A DNA stretch of 64,000 nt from Mycetocola miduiensis (GTDB lineage: Bacteria; Actinomycetota; Actinomycetes; Actinomycetales; Microbacteriaceae), in contig NZ_FOVM01000005.1 of assembly GCF_900115155.1 (NCBI RefSeq), forward strand, positions 1-64,000. Reading direction: 5' to 3'. The notes below the pieces were generated by a model. It made no database searches, was not told the DNA's origin, and saw nothing but the letters and a program-made list of their open reading frames with translations. This document shows, piece after piece, positions 33,206 through 43,111 of the stretch; within the stretch, counting starts at the first letter, position 1, and every line of letters begins with the position of its first letter. Both the position numbers and the translations under genes were made by a program.

Positions 33206-34978
33206 TCAGTCGACCAGCGGGACCACTTCCAGGCGAGGGCCGGGACCGAGGAGAACCAGGACACGTCGCCCCGTTACTCCTTCCAGTGCCCGCATGAGAC
33301 GCTCCGCATCTGCCGCAGGTCCGGCAGCCACCCCGGCCGGCGCCGCCGGGGTGTAGGAGGACGCCAGCGGCAGATCCTCAATCGGCGGAGGAACCGGCAG
33401 CGGCCCCTGCGCCCGGACACCCGCAAGTTCCTGTTCCACTCCCGGCAGGGTTCCGGGTCCAGCGGATGCCATCCGCCAGACGGCGACGGATGCTCCGGTC
33501 ACCGCCTGAATGGCCTGGACGAACGGGGCCGGGTCTGCGGCCGTCACGAGGATGACCTCGCCGATCGTTCGCCGACGTGACGCCGGGGCCGGCGCGACGG
33601 CATCCGCCTGGTCCTCCCGCCAGACCGCGAAGTGATAGCCAGCGACCAGCGCCGTCGCGGTAAGCAGCCCGAGCGGTGCACGGATCTGGTCGATAAGGCC
33701 GGAGCCGCCCTGCAGGACGACCTGGAACACCTGGAAACCGATGACGAGCAGGGTGATCAGGGCGACGATGGCACTGATGCCGAACACTGCGATGAGGTAG
33801 ATGCGTCGCCCTGTCGTCAGCCGCGAGGCATCCGCTGGACGGAGCGGCCGCCAGGACAGGATCCACGCGACACCACCGACGAGGAGCGCACTGAGTCCTC
33901 CGAGCAGCAACGGACGAAGACCCTCCCCCGCGAGCGGCGTGGAGAGGATACCCAGTGCCGAGTTGACGACGACCCCGAGACCGGATGCCGCACCGACGAG
34001 GGCGACACCGCTCGTCGCAAGGATGCTCGCCTGCCGCGTCGACGGTGACCGGTCGATGGCGACGGCGCGGTGGTAGGTCCAGACTGCGGTTCCGACTGCC
34101 GCGGCCGCGAGCGCGAGTCCGAGCGGGGACAACAGTTCGCCCACCGGCTCGGAATTGTCGAACAGCAGTCGAAGGACCACGTACAGCACGGTGCCGATGC
34201 CGCCGAGGGACGCAACGCTGGCGAGGAGAATCCCGAACAGGATGAGGAAGACGTTCGCGAGCCCGTTGGTCGTGGTGCGTGCCCCTTCCCGGTACCAGTG
34301 CCAGGCCCACACGGCTCCCCCGCCGACCGCCCAGACCAGCGCCTGCAGGGTTCCGATCCACCACGGCCCGCCGATCGTCGGGGATGACGTCAGGTCGCGA
34401 ATCGCCGTCGTGAAGATCCCGTTGAGCAGGGTGATGGCGCTCAAGGAGCCGAGCACGAGGCCGAACGCCGCGCCGATGATGAGAGGCAGCGTGACAAGTT
34501 CGACCGGGCCCTTCGACGGGTGGCGCCACATCCAGCGGTGCCACACCCAGACTGCGGCCCAGACCAGGCCCGTGCCGAGCGCTAGCGCGTCCCAGTCGCC
34601 GTCGATCAGGGAGGCGATCACCGAGAGCAGCGCGGTGCTGGAGGAGACCAGCGCCACGACCAGGACAGCCGAGATGTAGAGTCCCCACTCGATCGCTCCC
34701 CGCTCGGCAGGGTCGGCCAGCCGGCGCCAGAGGATCCACCAGAGCACACCAGCGAGCGGGCCGCCGATCAGGGTGAACGCCAGCCCCTGCGCGATGGTGG
34801 ACGTATTGTTCCCGACGAGGAGAGTGTCTGGCCCGAGGACCAGGCTGAGCAGGGTCTGCACGCCGATCGCGGTGATGACGACGAGGACGAAAAGAAGCGT
34901 ATAGACAATGAGCCTGCGGACCGTCTGACCGGCCGTCGGCCCAGGAGCAGGCGCATATGGGGCCTGGACGGCACTCAC
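33206..34978 (-). CDS. Large DUF5671-type membrane protein
   Basis: A 590-aa integral membrane protein with about ten to twelve hydrophobic spans from residue 18 to about 450, followed by a soluble C-terminal part of about 140 residues. The first segments (VRRLIVYTLLFVLVVITAIG, then GPLAGVLWWILWRR) resemble DUF5671, which recurs here as a repeat. The GTG start at 34978 overlaps the previous stop codon as GTGA, so the two are coupled. Cellular role unknown. The C-terminal domain shows no catalytic motif that I recognise. Confidence 0.75.
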   Translation of the reverse strand: MSAVQAPYAPAPGPTAGQTVRRLIVYTLLFVLVVITAIGVQTLLSLVLGPDTLLVGNNTSTIAQGLAFTLIGGPLAGVLWWILWRRLADPAERGAIEWGLYISAVLVVALVSSSTALLSVIASLIDGDWDALALGTGLVWAAVWVWHRWMWRHPSKGPVELVTLPLIIGAAFGLVLGSLSAITLLNGIFTTAIRDLTSSPTIGGPWWIGTLQALVWAVGGGAVWAWHWYREGARTTTNGLANVFLILFGILLASVASLGGIGTVLYVVLRLLFDNSEPVGELLSPLGLALAAAAVGTAVWTYHRAVAIDRSPSTRQASILATSGVALVGAASGLGVVVNSALGILSTPLAGEGLRPLLLGGLSALLVGGVAWILSWRPLRPADASRLTTGRRIYLIAVFGISAIVALITLLVIGFQVFQVVLQGGSGLIDQIRAPLGLLTATALVAGYHFAVWREDQADAVAPAPASRRRTIGEVILVTAADPAPFVQAIQAVTGASVAVWRMASAGPGTLPGVEQELAGVRAQGPLPVPPPIEDLPLASSYTPAAPAGVAAGPAADAERLMRALEGVTGRRVLVLLGPGPRLEVVPLVD

Positions 34979-35430
34979 TTCGCACCGTCCATCAGGCAGA
35001 TGGCGAGTTCCCACGGGGCGGTTTCGATGACCCAGTCGCCGCCCTCCTGCACGAGGCGAAAGTCTTCTTCGTAGCTGTACTCCGACCCGAACGCGCCCCC
35101 CTCGTGCCTACTGACCTGCACACGCACATCCGCACTGTCGTCGCGCTGGTCTGTCGAGATGAGTGTGATCCGGATATCGTCAGCGGATGTGTTCTGGACG
35201 GTCCCGCATTCCTCCTGGGCGCCGGCGGAGAGGTAGTCCATGGCCGCGTCGTCGTCACCCTCGAGGACAGCTGTCGAGTATCGCTGCACCACCCCCTCCG
35301 GCGTGGACTCGTCGAGCAGCTCCGGTTCGCCCCTGGTGAAAACCAGGACAAGCGCGACGATCACCAACACGGCGATCACGGTGAGGAGAAGAATCAGACT
35401 TCTGCGGGCACCAGCTGTGGCGTGCGTCAT
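34975..35430 (-). CDS. Signal-anchored NTF2-like protein
   Basis: A 151-aa protein with one transmembrane anchor (about 10-33, LILLLTVIAVLVIVALVLVF) and an extracytoplasmic domain. That domain begins STPEGVVQRYSTAVLEGDDDAAMDYLS, which looks like an NTF2/DUF4878 fold. The ATG at 35430 is chosen; a GTG at 35466 would add 12 residues. It is translationally coupled to the DUF5671-type gene, suggesting a membrane complex. Function unknown. Confidence 0.7.
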   Translation of the reverse strand: MTHATAGARRSLILLLTVIAVLVIVALVLVFTRGEPELLDESTPEGVVQRYSTAVLEGDDDAAMDYLSAGAQEECGTVQNTSADDIRITLISTDQRDDSADVRVQVSRHEGGAFGSEYSYEEDFRLVQEGGDWVIETAPWELAICLMDGAK

Positions 35431-35481
35431 CTGGTCAGTATGGCGCACCTGTTCCGGCGTGGGCACCCCGAGAACGGGCCG

Positions 35482-35997
35482 CTAACCGGCGGAGGCGCGG
35501 CGAACCTGTTCGGAGTAATACTCGAGCTGAGCCGGGAAGTAGTCGTCCCACTCGGGGCGCGGCACACCAGCACGGGATGCCACGAGCAGGTCGAGGTAGT
35601 GCTCCCAGCCGGGGCCGCTCATCTCGGCGGTGGCGACGTCGTCGAGAAAGTGAACGAAGGTCAGCACGGTCTGGCCGTCGTTCTCTTCGAGCCGCGTTTC
35701 CAGCAGCCACTCCTCGCCCTGCCCTGCGCCCGACGCCGTGACCCTGAGCAGGTGCGTCGGATTGCACTCGTCGATGCGCACGGCACTCCAGTCCGCACCC
35801 TCTTCGAACGACATGCGAAGCTCCACGGTGCTGCCGGTTCCCGGTCGCCCGCGCCACGGACCGATCCATTCGGCGGTCCGTTCGGGATCGGTGAGGCTCG
35901 CCCACACATCAGCGGCGGGGGCGTCGAAGGTGCGGGTAAGTTCAAGTTCGAAGGTTCCAGCGCCTGAACGCGTCACCTTCCCAGTGGGCTGCGGCAT
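35482..35997 (-). CDS. SRPBCC (AHSA1-like) family protein
   Basis: A 171-aa single-domain protein of the START/Bet v1 fold with a hydrophobic cavity. The signature FELELTRTFDAPAADVWASLTDPERTAEWIGPW is typical of AHSA1-type members, and the C-terminal helix begins GWEHYLDLLVA. The ATG at 35997 has GGAAGGAA 7 nt upstream. The ligand is unknown. Monocistronic or loosely linked to the genes below it. Confidence 0.85.
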   Translation of the reverse strand: MPQPTGKVTRSGAGTFELELTRTFDAPAADVWASLTDPERTAEWIGPWRGRPGTGSTVELRMSFEEGADWSAVRIDECNPTHLLRVTASGAGQGEEWLLETRLEENDGQTVLTFVHFLDDVATAEMSGPGWEHYLDLLVASRAGVPRPEWDDYFPAQLEYYSEQVRRASAG

Positions 35998-36082
35998 CGT
36001 TGCTTCCTTCCGGGTGACTGATGGCACCACCATACTCGGGGCACGCACCGGGAAAGCGGATGCTGTCAGACTCTGGAACGGT

Positions 36083-36850
36083 TCAGGCGGACGCTTCCAG
36101 CTTCACCCTCAGGGAATCCACCCGGGTGGCGATGATGTCACTCGCCGCCCAGCGCTGGGCCAGCCGGTTCAGTGTGACATCGAGTTCGGCGCGGGTGAGG
36201 CCGTCGACGAGTTCAAGCCGCACAATCACTTCGGGTCCGCCGAGGCGAGCCGAAGTGTCGCCGGCAGCAAGCCGGACGTTGAGGACCGCCAGTTCCGATC
36301 GCACACTGGTGAGGAAGGCGTCGAGAACATCCGGGTTCGCATAGCCAGGCTGCCACGGCTGCGACTGGGCGATCGCCCACAGCGCCGGGCGGCGGATGGC
36401 GAACTCGGTCGGGCTCGTCGGGTCGAGGACGACAAGGTCCGTGCTCTCGCTCGCCGCAGCTAGCGCGACACGGATGCCGTCGGCCGGCACCGGGCGCGCT
36501 TTCACGTTCCACGCAGCCATGGCCGTAACCGACGAGAACACCGGCAGGACATTGCGGCCGTCCGGTCCCCCGACGGTCACGATCGAGAGTTCCTGCGTCT
36601 TGTCGACCTTCTGGCCGTTCGGCCCGATCCCGACGTCGCCGGCGTGCGCGACCAGCGGGATCAGCAGCCGGGACGTGCGGAACGCGTCGACGACATCCGC
36701 TTCACCGGATGTGCCGTCGTGGAACCGCGCCAACGCACTGATCAGGAGTTCGGGCGCTGACCCGTCATCGGTCGACGCCGGGGCATCACCGAACGAACGG
36801 CCCTGCCACGGCTGGCCCGCCGAATCCGCGGAGTCAGTCGGATGCGACAT
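36083..36850 (-). CDS. SseB-family protein
   Basis: A 255-aa cytoplasmic protein. Residues about 45-170 form the SseB N-terminal domain ([10 protein letters not shown] ... [27 protein letters not shown]), and the C-terminal part is specific to actinobacteria. The start at 36850 ([12 protein letters not shown]) overlaps the end of hisA by 17 bp. It is routinely found beside his genes in actinobacteria, but no role in histidine synthesis is established. Confidence 0.82.
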   Translation of the reverse strand: MSHPTDSADSAGQPWQGRSFGDAPASTDDGSAPELLISALARFHDGTSGEADVVDAFRTSRLLIPLVAHAGDVGIGPNGQKVDKTQELSIVTVGGPDGRNVLPVFSSVTAMAAWNVKARPVPADGIRVALAAASESTDLVVLDPTSPTEFAIRRPALWAIAQSQPWQPGYANPDVLDAFLTSVRSELAVLNVRLAAGDTSARLGGPEVIVRLELVDGLTRAELDVTLNRLAQRWAASDIIATRVDSLRVKLEASA

Positions 36851-37580
36851 CCAGCGCCTCAGCGAGCGTGAAGGCGCCCGCATAGAGCGCCTTGCCGACG
36901 ATGGCACCCTCGAGCCCGAGAGGGACGAGCGAACGCAGCGCGACGAGGTCGTCGAGGCTGGACACACCGCCGGAGGCGACGACGGGCCGGTTCGTGCGTT
37001 CAAGAACCTGGCGGAGCAGCTCGATGTTCGGGCCCTGCAGGGTGCCGTCCTTGGTGACGTCGGTCACAACGTAACGCGCGCAGCCAGCCTGTTCGAGCCG
37101 GTCGATGACGGTCCACAGGTCGCCGCCGTCCTTGGTCCAGCCGCGAGCGGCGAGGGTCGTGCCGCGAACGTCGAGACCGACGGCGATCGCCTCCCCATAC
37201 TGCCCGATGACATTGGCTGCCCACTCCGGGTTCTCGAGCGCGGCTGTACCAAGGTTGATCCGCTTGACCCCGGTTGCGAGAGCGGCCTCGAGTGACGCGT
37301 CGTCACGAATGCCTCCTGACAGCTCGACGTTCACGCCGCGGACCTGCTTGATCACCTTGCGGATGACGCCGGAGTTGCTGCCTCGGCCGAACGCGGCGTC
37401 GAGGTCGACGAGGTGAATCCACTCGGCTCCCTGCGTCGCCCAGTCGGATGCCGCATCCACCGGGTCACCGTAGTTGGTTTCGGTGCCGGCCTCGCCCTGG
37501 GTCAGCCGGACGGCCTTGCCGTCGGCGACGTCGACCGCAGGAAGCAGCACAAGCTTCGGCGTCGAGTTGAACTCACTCAT
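36834..37580 (-). CDS. hisA: Phosphoribosyl isomerase (HisA/PriA)
   Basis: A 248-aa TIM-barrel isomerase that opens the ribose of ProFAR in histidine synthesis. In actinobacteria the family member PriA often also performs the TrpF step of tryptophan synthesis. Catalytic residues sit in [15 protein letters not shown] (Asp near 17) and [15 protein letters not shown] (Asp near 175). Whether it is bifunctional depends on whether a separate trpF exists elsewhere. It has an AAGGA ribosome site and lies 50 bp after hisH. Confidence 0.92.
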   Translation of the reverse strand: MSEFNSTPKLVLLPAVDVADGKAVRLTQGEAGTETNYGDPVDAASDWATQGAEWIHLVDLDAAFGRGSNSGVIRKVIKQVRGVNVELSGGIRDDASLEAALATGVKRINLGTAALENPEWAANVIGQYGEAIAVGLDVRGTTLAARGWTKDGGDLWTVIDRLEQAGCARYVVTDVTKDGTLQGPNIELLRQVLERTNRPVVASGGVSSLDDLVALRSLVPLGLEGAIVGKALYAGAFTLAEALDVASD

Positions 37581-37630
37581 TATTGTCCTTGGTTTTCGGG
37601 CGCGGCAGTTGGACGCCGCATGGGTATTCG

Positions 37631-38281
37631 TCAGTCGGTGGTAAGGGAGCCGACCCAGTTCCTCAGCAGCCGGATGCCGGCTTCTCCCGACTTCTCGGGG
37701 TGGAACTGGGTGGCGGAGAGGGGACCGTTCTCGACGGCGGCGATGAAACGGGCGCCGTGTTCGGACCAGGTCACCCGAGGCTCAGGGAACGGGCGCGTCG
37801 CTTCGAGCGTCCAGTGTTGCGCGGCGTAGGAGTGCACGAAGTAGAAGCGTTCGTCCCGGAGGCCGGCGAAGAGGACCGAATTCTCCGGGGCATCCACCGT
37901 GTTCCAGCCCATGTGCGGGAGCACGGGGGAATCCAGTTCGGTGACGGCGCCGGGCCACTCGCCGAGACCTTCGGTGTCCATACCGCGTTCGACGCCGCGT
38001 TCGAACATGACCTGCATGCCGACGCAGATGCCGAGCACCTTACGACCCCCGGCCAGGCGGCGGTCGACGATCTCAGCGCTCCGGTTCTTGTTCAGCTGCT
38101 CCATCACGGCGCTGAATGCGCCGACGCCTGGCACAAGGAGGCCGTCGGCTTCCATTGCGCGCGCACGGTTACCGGTGAGCTCAACGTTGGCCCCGGCCGC
38201 TTCGAGCGCCTTGACCGCAGAGTGCACGTTTCCGCTGCCGTAGTCGAGGACGACGACGCGAGGAGAAGACCCTCCGCTCAC
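37631..38281 (-). CDS. hisH: Imidazole glycerol phosphate synthase, glutaminase subunit
   Basis: Class I glutamine amidotransferase, 216 aa, supplying ammonia to HisF. The nucleophile Cys is in [13 protein letters not shown] (near 85), and His/Glu are in TQFHPEKSG (near 190). The start overlaps the hisB stop codon (38278-38281). The hisF partner is not in this window. Confidence 0.95.
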   Translation of the reverse strand: MSGGSSPRVVVLDYGSGNVHSAVKALEAAGANVELTGNRARAMEADGLLVPGVGAFSAVMEQLNKNRSAEIVDRRLAGGRKVLGICVGMQVMFERGVERGMDTEGLGEWPGAVTELDSPVLPHMGWNTVDAPENSVLFAGLRDERFYFVHSYAAQHWTLEATRPFPEPRVTWSEHGARFIAAVENGPLSATQFHPEKSGEAGIRLLRNWVGSLTTD

Positions 38282-38916
38282 AGCACACCTTTCGTCGATG
38301 GGATACCCGTCACTTCGGGGTCGAGCGCCTTCGCCAGCCGAAACGCCCGGGCGAAGGCCTTGAATTCGGCCTCGGCGATGTGGTGCGGGTCGCGGCCACC
38401 GAGAACCCGGACGTGCACGGTGAGGGCGGCGTTGTATGTGATCGCCTCGAAGACGTGGCGGATCATCGATCCGGTGAAGTGCCCGCCGATCAGGTGGAAC
38501 TCGAAACCGGCGGGCTCGCCGGAGTGCACGAGGTACGGGCGGCCGGAGATATCGACGACCGCCTGCACGAGTGCTTCGTCGAGCGGAACAAGCGCATCAC
38601 CGTACCGGGAGATCCCCGACTTGGTGCCGAGTGCTTCTTTGATCGCCTGGCCGAGCGCGATTCCGATGTCCTCCACTGTGTGGTGCACATCGATATCTGT
38701 GTCCCCCTTGGCGCGCACAGTGAGGTCAGTGAGCGAATGCTTCGCGAACGCCGTCAGCAGGTGGTCGTAGAACGGAACGGACGTGTCGATGTCGCTCGTG
38801 CCGGTGCCGTCGAGGTTGATCGACAGTTCGATGCTGGATTCGCTCGTCTCACGCTGGATGCGGGCGACACGCCTCTCGGTGCCGATGTGCTCGGTGCTGA
38901 TGGTTTCGACGCTCAT
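38278..38916 (-). CDS. hisB: Imidazoleglycerol-phosphate dehydratase
   Basis: A 212-aa single-domain, manganese-dependent dehydratase. Metal-binding motifs [14 protein letters not shown] and [14 protein letters not shown] hold the paired histidines. There is no fused phosphatase domain, as in other actinobacteria. Overlaps hisC and hisH by 4 bp each. Confidence 0.96.
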   Translation of the reverse strand: MSVETISTEHIGTERRVARIQRETSESSIELSINLDGTGTSDIDTSVPFYDHLLTAFAKHSLTDLTVRAKGDTDIDVHHTVEDIGIALGQAIKEALGTKSGISRYGDALVPLDEALVQAVVDISGRPYLVHSGEPAGFEFHLIGGHFTGSMIRHVFEAITYNAALTVHVRVLGGRDPHHIAEAEFKAFARAFRLAKALDPEVTGIPSTKGVL

Positions 38917-39995
38917 GGTTTCGAGCCTATCGCGGCCATCGCGTCGAGGAACGCGGTCGTCTCTGCTTCGGTGCCGGCGGTAACGCGCAGCTGGCCGGGT
39001 AGCCCGATGTCGCGGATCAGGATACCTCGCTCCAGCAACGCTTCGAACAGGGCGTGCGGGTTCTCCACTCCCCCGAAAAGAACGAAGTTGCTGTGGCTGC
39101 GGTAGGCGTGGAAGCCCAGCTGGGTCAGTCCTGCGGTGATGCGGTCGCGCTGGACCCGGATGTCGTCGACCATGGCGAGCATCGCGTCGCTGTGCGCGAG
39201 TGCGGCGGTCGCCGCCGCCTGGGTGAGTGCGGACAGGTGGTAAGGCAGCCGCACGAGACGGAGGGCATCCGTCACGGCGGGGTCCGCGGCGAGATACCCC
39301 ACCCGGATGCCGGCGAAAGCGAACGCCTTGCTCATCGTCCGCGAGACGAGCAGTCGCTCGCGGCCGGGCAGCAGGGTCAGGGCGCTCGGGATGTCGTGCG
39401 GTGCGAACTCGACGTATGCCTCGTCGACGACGACGATGCCGTCAGTCGCGTCATAGACCGCCTTGATCGTGTCGAGCGCGAGGGGCGTACCGGTCGGGTT
39501 GTTCGGCGAGCAGAGGAAGACGATGTCCGGTTGAGCCTTCGCCACGGCCGCAGCAGCAGTGGCCGGCGACAACTCATACTCGGCGTCCCGCTCGGCGGCG
39601 AGCCACGTGGTCCCCGTCCCTGAGGCAAGGAGCGAATACATCGAATAGGTCGGCGCAAAACCGAGGAGGGTCCGGCCCGGACCACCGAAGGCCTGCAGCG
39701 CCTGCTGGAGCACTTCGTTGGATCCGTTCGCGGCCCAGATGTTGTCCCGGCTGAGCCCGTGTCCGAGGTACCCAGCGAGGCTGTCGCGCAGCGCGCTGAA
39801 CTCACGGTCGGGGTACCGGTTGGCGCCGAGGACGGCGGAGGCGAGGGCGGTCACGATGTCGCGGGCGACGACCTCAGGAATCGGATGCGTGTTCTCGTTG
39901 ACGTTGAGCGCCACGGGGACGGTCTTCTGGGGAGCCCCGTAGGGCGTCTTGCCGCGCAGGTCGTCGCGGATGGGCAGGGACTCGAGAGAACTCAC
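38913..39995 (-). CDS. hisC: Histidinol-phosphate aminotransferase
   Basis: PLP-dependent class II aminotransferase, 360 aa. The PLP lysine is in [12 protein letters not shown] (near 222), and NPTGTP and VVDEAYVEF are the cofactor-contacting segments. The GTG at 39995 is preceded by TAAACT at 6 nt and no ribosome site, so this first gene of hisCBHA is probably leaderless. Confidence 0.95.
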   Translation of the reverse strand: MSSLESLPIRDDLRGKTPYGAPQKTVPVALNVNENTHPIPEVVARDIVTALASAVLGANRYPDREFSALRDSLAGYLGHGLSRDNIWAANGSNEVLQQALQAFGGPGRTLLGFAPTYSMYSLLASGTGTTWLAAERDAEYELSPATAAAAVAKAQPDIVFLCSPNNPTGTPLALDTIKAVYDATDGIVVVDEAYVEFAPHDIPSALTLLPGRERLLVSRTMSKAFAFAGIRVGYLAADPAVTDALRLVRLPYHLSALTQAAATAALAHSDAMLAMVDDIRVQRDRITAGLTQLGFHAYRSHSNFVLFGGVENPHALFEALLERGILIRDIGLPGQLRVTAGTEAETTAFLDAMAAIGSKP

Positions 39996-40001
39996 CCGAC
40001 A

Positions 40002-40007
40002 AGTTTA
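40002..40007 (-). promoter_or_regulatory. hisC -10 box, leaderless
   Basis: TAAACT ends 6 nt before the GTG start of hisC. Confidence 0.55.
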
Positions 40008-40060
40008 CCGACGGCGGCCACCGCCTCGGTTCGCCCGCGCGAAGCCGCGGACAGCCTGGT

Positions 40061-40516
40061 TCAGTTGCCTGCGTACTGCTCGGGGACGGCGATGCGCTGC
40101 CCGGGCGAGACGGTCGAACTGTCGAGCTGGTTGAGCCGCATGATGTCTGCGATCACATCGCGCGGGTCTGCCTCGGGGGCGATGCTCGACGCGAGCTGCC
40201 AGAGCGATTGACCGGACTCGATGGTCGCGTATTCGAATACGACGGAACTCGAGCTCGATGTCGCGACGGCGGGAAGCGCGTTGACGCCGAGCCATGCGGC
40301 GACGGCGACCAGTGGAGCGGCAGCAAGCGAGGTGAAGACGACGCGGCCGCGGCGGGTCAGTCGGATACGGCCGGTGGGCTGTGTCCCGGTTGGCTGCGTC
40401 CCGGTTGGCTGCGTCATAGAGGCGACCGGGTGCGGGGCTACAACGGGCGACGGTCGCATCGCTGCCTGGCGGGATGAGAGTGCCGGGCGGATCGGGGTGA
40501 TGACTGCTGTGCTCAT
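40061..40516 (-). CDS. LysM protein divergent from lexA (YneA/ChiZ/DivS-like)
   Basis: A 151-aa membrane-anchored protein. It has a cytoplasmic N-terminus with a TQPTG repeat (three copies near 37-50), one membrane span (about 62-84) and a C-terminal LysM domain (YATIESGQSLWQLASSIAPEADPRDV ... LNQLDSSTVSPGQRIAVP). The ATG at 40516 has an AGGAGACA ribosome site. LysM proteins beside lexA (YneA in Bacillus, Rv2719c/ChiZ in mycobacteria, DivS in corynebacteria) block division during SOS. That role is inferred here from position, domain and nearby LexA-box-like sites. Confidence 0.8.
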   Translation of the reverse strand: MSTAVITPIRPALSSRQAAMRPSPVVAPHPVASMTQPTGTQPTGTQPTGRIRLTRRGRVVFTSLAAAPLVAVAAWLGVNALPAVATSSSSSVVFEYATIESGQSLWQLASSIAPEADPRDVIADIMRLNQLDSSTVSPGQRIAVPEQYAGN

Positions 40517-40563
40517 GATGTGTCTCCTGCGTGGCTGACTGTGCGGTGCGGTGCTTCGGAGTG

Positions 40564-40601
40564 TTCGTATCCGACCCCCGGCGGGGGGAGCCGGATACGA
40601 A
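40564..40601 (-). promoter_or_regulatory. Perfect 10-bp hairpin in the LysM gene leader
   Basis: TTCGTATCCG (40564-40573) pairs with CGGATACGAA (40592-40601), with a C/G-rich inner stem. It lies between the putative LexA sites and the LysM start codon, so it would be transcribed in the leader. It may be an attenuator or mRNA-stability element. Confidence 0.6.
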
Positions 40602-40610
40602 GCTGTGTTC

Positions 40611-40624
40611 CGAATATATATTCG
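40611..40624. promoter_or_regulatory. LexA-box-like palindrome
   Basis: CGAATATATATTCG is a perfect 14-bp palindrome with the architecture of an SOS box (CGAAN-N4-NTTCG). It is placed on the LysM side of the lexA/LysM intergenic region. A TGTTCGAACA palindrome follows at 40627-40636. Confidence 0.5.
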
Positions 40625-40682
40625 ATTGTTCGAACATTCAAGTAGGTGTTCGTACTTTTGCGGAATTCTTTCCCGACACACT

Positions 40683-40696
40683 CGAACGAATGTTTG
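40683..40696 (+). promoter_or_regulatory. LexA (SOS) box upstream of lexA
   Basis: CGAACGAATGTTTG matches the CGAAC-N4-GTTYG actinobacterial SOS box, about 97 bp before the lexA start codon, consistent with autoregulation. Confidence 0.7.
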
Positions 40697-40792
40697 CCGC
40701 CCACCGGTGCCGAGACTAGAGTTCTGCTACTGGTTGATACCCAATCAGCGACCACTGACATTGGCCGGCGACGCCCGCCGGACGGGAGTGAC

Positions 40793-41530
40793 ATGACGCT
40801 CGACAAGAGGAATGCCGCCGGAACGGCTGGGGCTGCCGCCGCTGCCGCGAAACCCAAGCGGGTGCTCGCCGAGAAGCCGACAACCCGGCGACGTAAGAGC
40901 CTCAGCGAGAAGCAGATGGCGATTCTCGACGTGATCCAGCGCTCGGTGAGTTCTCGTGGGTATCCGCCGAGCATGCGCGAAATCGGCGATGCGGTCGGCC
41001 TCGCCTCCCTGTCGAGCGTTACCCACCAGCTGAACCAGCTCGAGCTCAGCGGCTACCTCCGCCGCGACCCGAACCGTCCCCGCGCGCTCGAGATCCTCAT
41101 CGATCTGCCGTCGCCGTCATCCGAAGTGGACTTCGAGAACACGACTCCGGTCGGCGACGCCGCCATGGTCCCCCTCGTAGGGCGGATCGCCGCCGGCGTG
41201 CCGATCACCGCAGACCAGCAGGTCGAAGAGGTCTTCCCGCTTCCCCGGCAGCTCGTCGGCAAGGGCGAGCTCTTCATGTTGAAGGTGTCAGGCGAGTCGA
41301 TGATCGACGCGGCGATCTGCGATGGTGACTGGGTGGTCGTCCGGCAGCAGCAAACAGCCGAGAACGGTGACATCGTCGCGGCGATGCTCGACGGCGAAGC
41401 GACCGTCAAGGTCTTCCGCCAGCGCGACGGTCACACCTGGCTGCTCCCCCGCAACTCGAGCTTCGAACCGATCCTCGGTGACGAAGCCGACGTGCTCGGC
41501 AAGATCGTGGCTGTGCTCCGAGCGGTCTGA
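40793..41530 (+). CDS. lexA: LexA repressor
   Basis: SOS repressor, 245 aa from the ATG at 40793, with GGGAG 6 nt upstream. The winged helix (about 38-100: [27 protein letters not shown]) binds DNA. The S24 peptidase domain has cleavage site Ala134-Gly135, catalytic Ser169 in SGESM and Lys206 in EATVK. A basic, Ala-rich N-terminal extension of about 35 residues is usual in actinobacteria. It converges on hflX with a 4-bp gap. Confidence 0.97.
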   Translation: MTLDKRNAAGTAGAAAAAAKPKRVLAEKPTTRRRKSLSEKQMAILDVIQRSVSSRGYPPSMREIGDAVGLASLSSVTHQLNQLELSGYLRRDPNRPRALEILIDLPSPSSEVDFENTTPVGDAAMVPLVGRIAAGVPITADQQVEEVFPLPRQLVGKGELFMLKVSGESMIDAAICDGDWVVVRQQQTAENGDIVAAMLDGEATVKVFRQRDGHTWLLPRNSSFEPILGDEADVLGKIVAVLRAV

Positions 41531-41534
41531 CGGG

Positions 41535-43070
41535 TCAGGCCGGCCGGGCGAACTCCGCGACCTGCGCGGCGAGTTCTTCGGATGCCATCGCGCGAACGTG
41601 GGTGCCCTCCTCGAGGTAGTCGAGATGATCGACCCGTCCGCGCCGGTGCAGCATCGAAATGACATCGCCTCGGTCGTACGGCACGAGAAGGTCGAGTGCG
41701 ACCGATGGGCTCGGCAGGAGCCGGCCCAGGGCGGCAAGGATCTCGTCAATGCCTTCGCCCGTTCGCGCTGACGCGAAAATGGCATTCGGCTCGAGGCCGC
41801 GCAGCAGCAGCCGGTCATCTTCGTCGACGAGGTCGCTCTTGTTGAAGACGACAAGTTCGGGGATGTCCCTCGCGCCGACGTCTCCGATGACGTCGCGAAC
41901 GGTCGTCAGCTGAGCCGCGGGATCCGGGTGGGATCCGTCGACGACGTGCACGATGACGTCCGCTTCACCGACTTCTTCGAGCGTCGACCGGAATGCTTCG
42001 ACAAGCTGGTGCGGCAGGTTCCGGACGAAGCCGACGGTGTCCGAGATCGTGTAGAGCCTGCCGTCTTCAGTCTGGGTGCGCCGGACAGTGGCGTCCAGGG
42101 TAGCGAACAGGGAGTTCTCGACGAGAACGCCCGCCTTCGTGATGCGGTTGAGAAGGCTCGACTTGCCCGCGTTTGTGTATCCGGCGATCGCGACGGACGG
42201 CACTTCGAAGCGGTGCCGGTTGGCGCGTTTCGCCTCTCGTGCCGGGCCGAAACCTTTGATCTGCTTGCGGAGCCTGGCCATCCGGGTGTGAATGCGGCGG
42301 CGGTCGAGTTCGATCTTCGTCTCACCTGGTCCGCGCGAACCCATTCCCGCGCCGGCCCCACCGACCTGGCCACCGGCCTGGCGGGACATCGATTCACCCC
42401 AGCCTCGAAGTCGCGGCAGGAGGTATTCGAGCTGCGCCAGTTCGACCTGCGCCTTACCCTCGCGGCTCTTCGCGTGCTGGCTGAAGATGTCGAGGATGAC
42501 GGCGGTGCGGTCGATGACTTTCACCTTCACCACGTCCTCGAGGGCACGGCGCTGGCTGGGCGCCAGTTCGGTGTCGGCGATGACGGTGTCGGCGCCAAGG
42601 GCCGCGACGATGCCGCGGAGTTCCTCAGCTTTGCCCTTGCCGAGGTAGGTGCTGGGGTCCGGGTGCGGTCGGCGCTGGAGCATGCCGTCGAGCACAACGG
42701 CGCCGGCTGTCTCGGCCAGCGCGGCGAGTTCCCGGATGGAGTTCTCGGCATCCTGCAGCGATCCCTGCGAGTAGATCCCGATGAGCACGACGTTCTCGAT
42801 GCGCAACTGCCGGTATTCGACCTCGGTGACGTCTTCGAGCTCGGTCGACAGCCCGGACACCCGGCGCAGCGCCTGACGGTCTTCGCGGTCGAACTGCTCG
42901 CCGTCGCGGCCTGCGTCTGTCGTCTCGAAGCCGGTTTCAGCGTCGAGCGCTGTGGCCTTGCCCGTGCCGAAAAGCGAGTACCCGGACGCGCGGGTCTCGG
43001 CGTTCTTCAGGACGCGGGCGACGGCGTCGTCGTCGACGGGTGTGTCTGGAGTATCGCTAGGTTGAGTCAT
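41535..43070 (-). CDS. hflX: GTPase HflX
   Basis: Ribosome-associated GTPase involved in rescue or splitting of stalled 70S ribosomes. 511 aa. The N-terminal HflX domain (about 95-290) includes the glycine-rich GAGAGMGSRGPGETK helix linker. The G domain has G1 GYTNAGKSS (near 296), G3 DTVGF and G4 NKSD. The first 80 residues are a variable extension. The start at 43070 diverges from the RsmC-like gene. A TAGGGT hexamer lies 8 nt upstream. Confidence 0.95.
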   Translation of the reverse strand: MTQPSDTPDTPVDDDAVARVLKNAETRASGYSLFGTGKATALDAETGFETTDAGRDGEQFDREDRQALRRVSGLSTELEDVTEVEYRQLRIENVVLIGIYSQGSLQDAENSIRELAALAETAGAVVLDGMLQRRPHPDPSTYLGKGKAEELRGIVAALGADTVIADTELAPSQRRALEDVVKVKVIDRTAVILDIFSQHAKSREGKAQVELAQLEYLLPRLRGWGESMSRQAGGQVGGAGAGMGSRGPGETKIELDRRRIHTRMARLRKQIKGFGPAREAKRANRHRFEVPSVAIAGYTNAGKSSLLNRITKAGVLVENSLFATLDATVRRTQTEDGRLYTISDTVGFVRNLPHQLVEAFRSTLEEVGEADVIVHVVDGSHPDPAAQLTTVRDVIGDVGARDIPELVVFNKSDLVDEDDRLLLRGLEPNAIFASARTGEGIDEILAALGRLLPSPSVALDLLVPYDRGDVISMLHRRGRVDHLDYLEEGTHVRAMASEELAAQVAEFARPA

Positions 43071-43099
43071 CAGAGTTAACCCTAACCCGAATGGTCGAG

Positions 43100-43105
43100 T
43101 AACGT
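43100..43105 (+). promoter_or_regulatory. -10 box of the RsmC-like gene, leaderless
   Basis: TAACGT ends 6 nt before the ATG at 43112. No ribosome-binding site. Confidence 0.5.
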
Positions 43106-43111
43106 TCGGGT

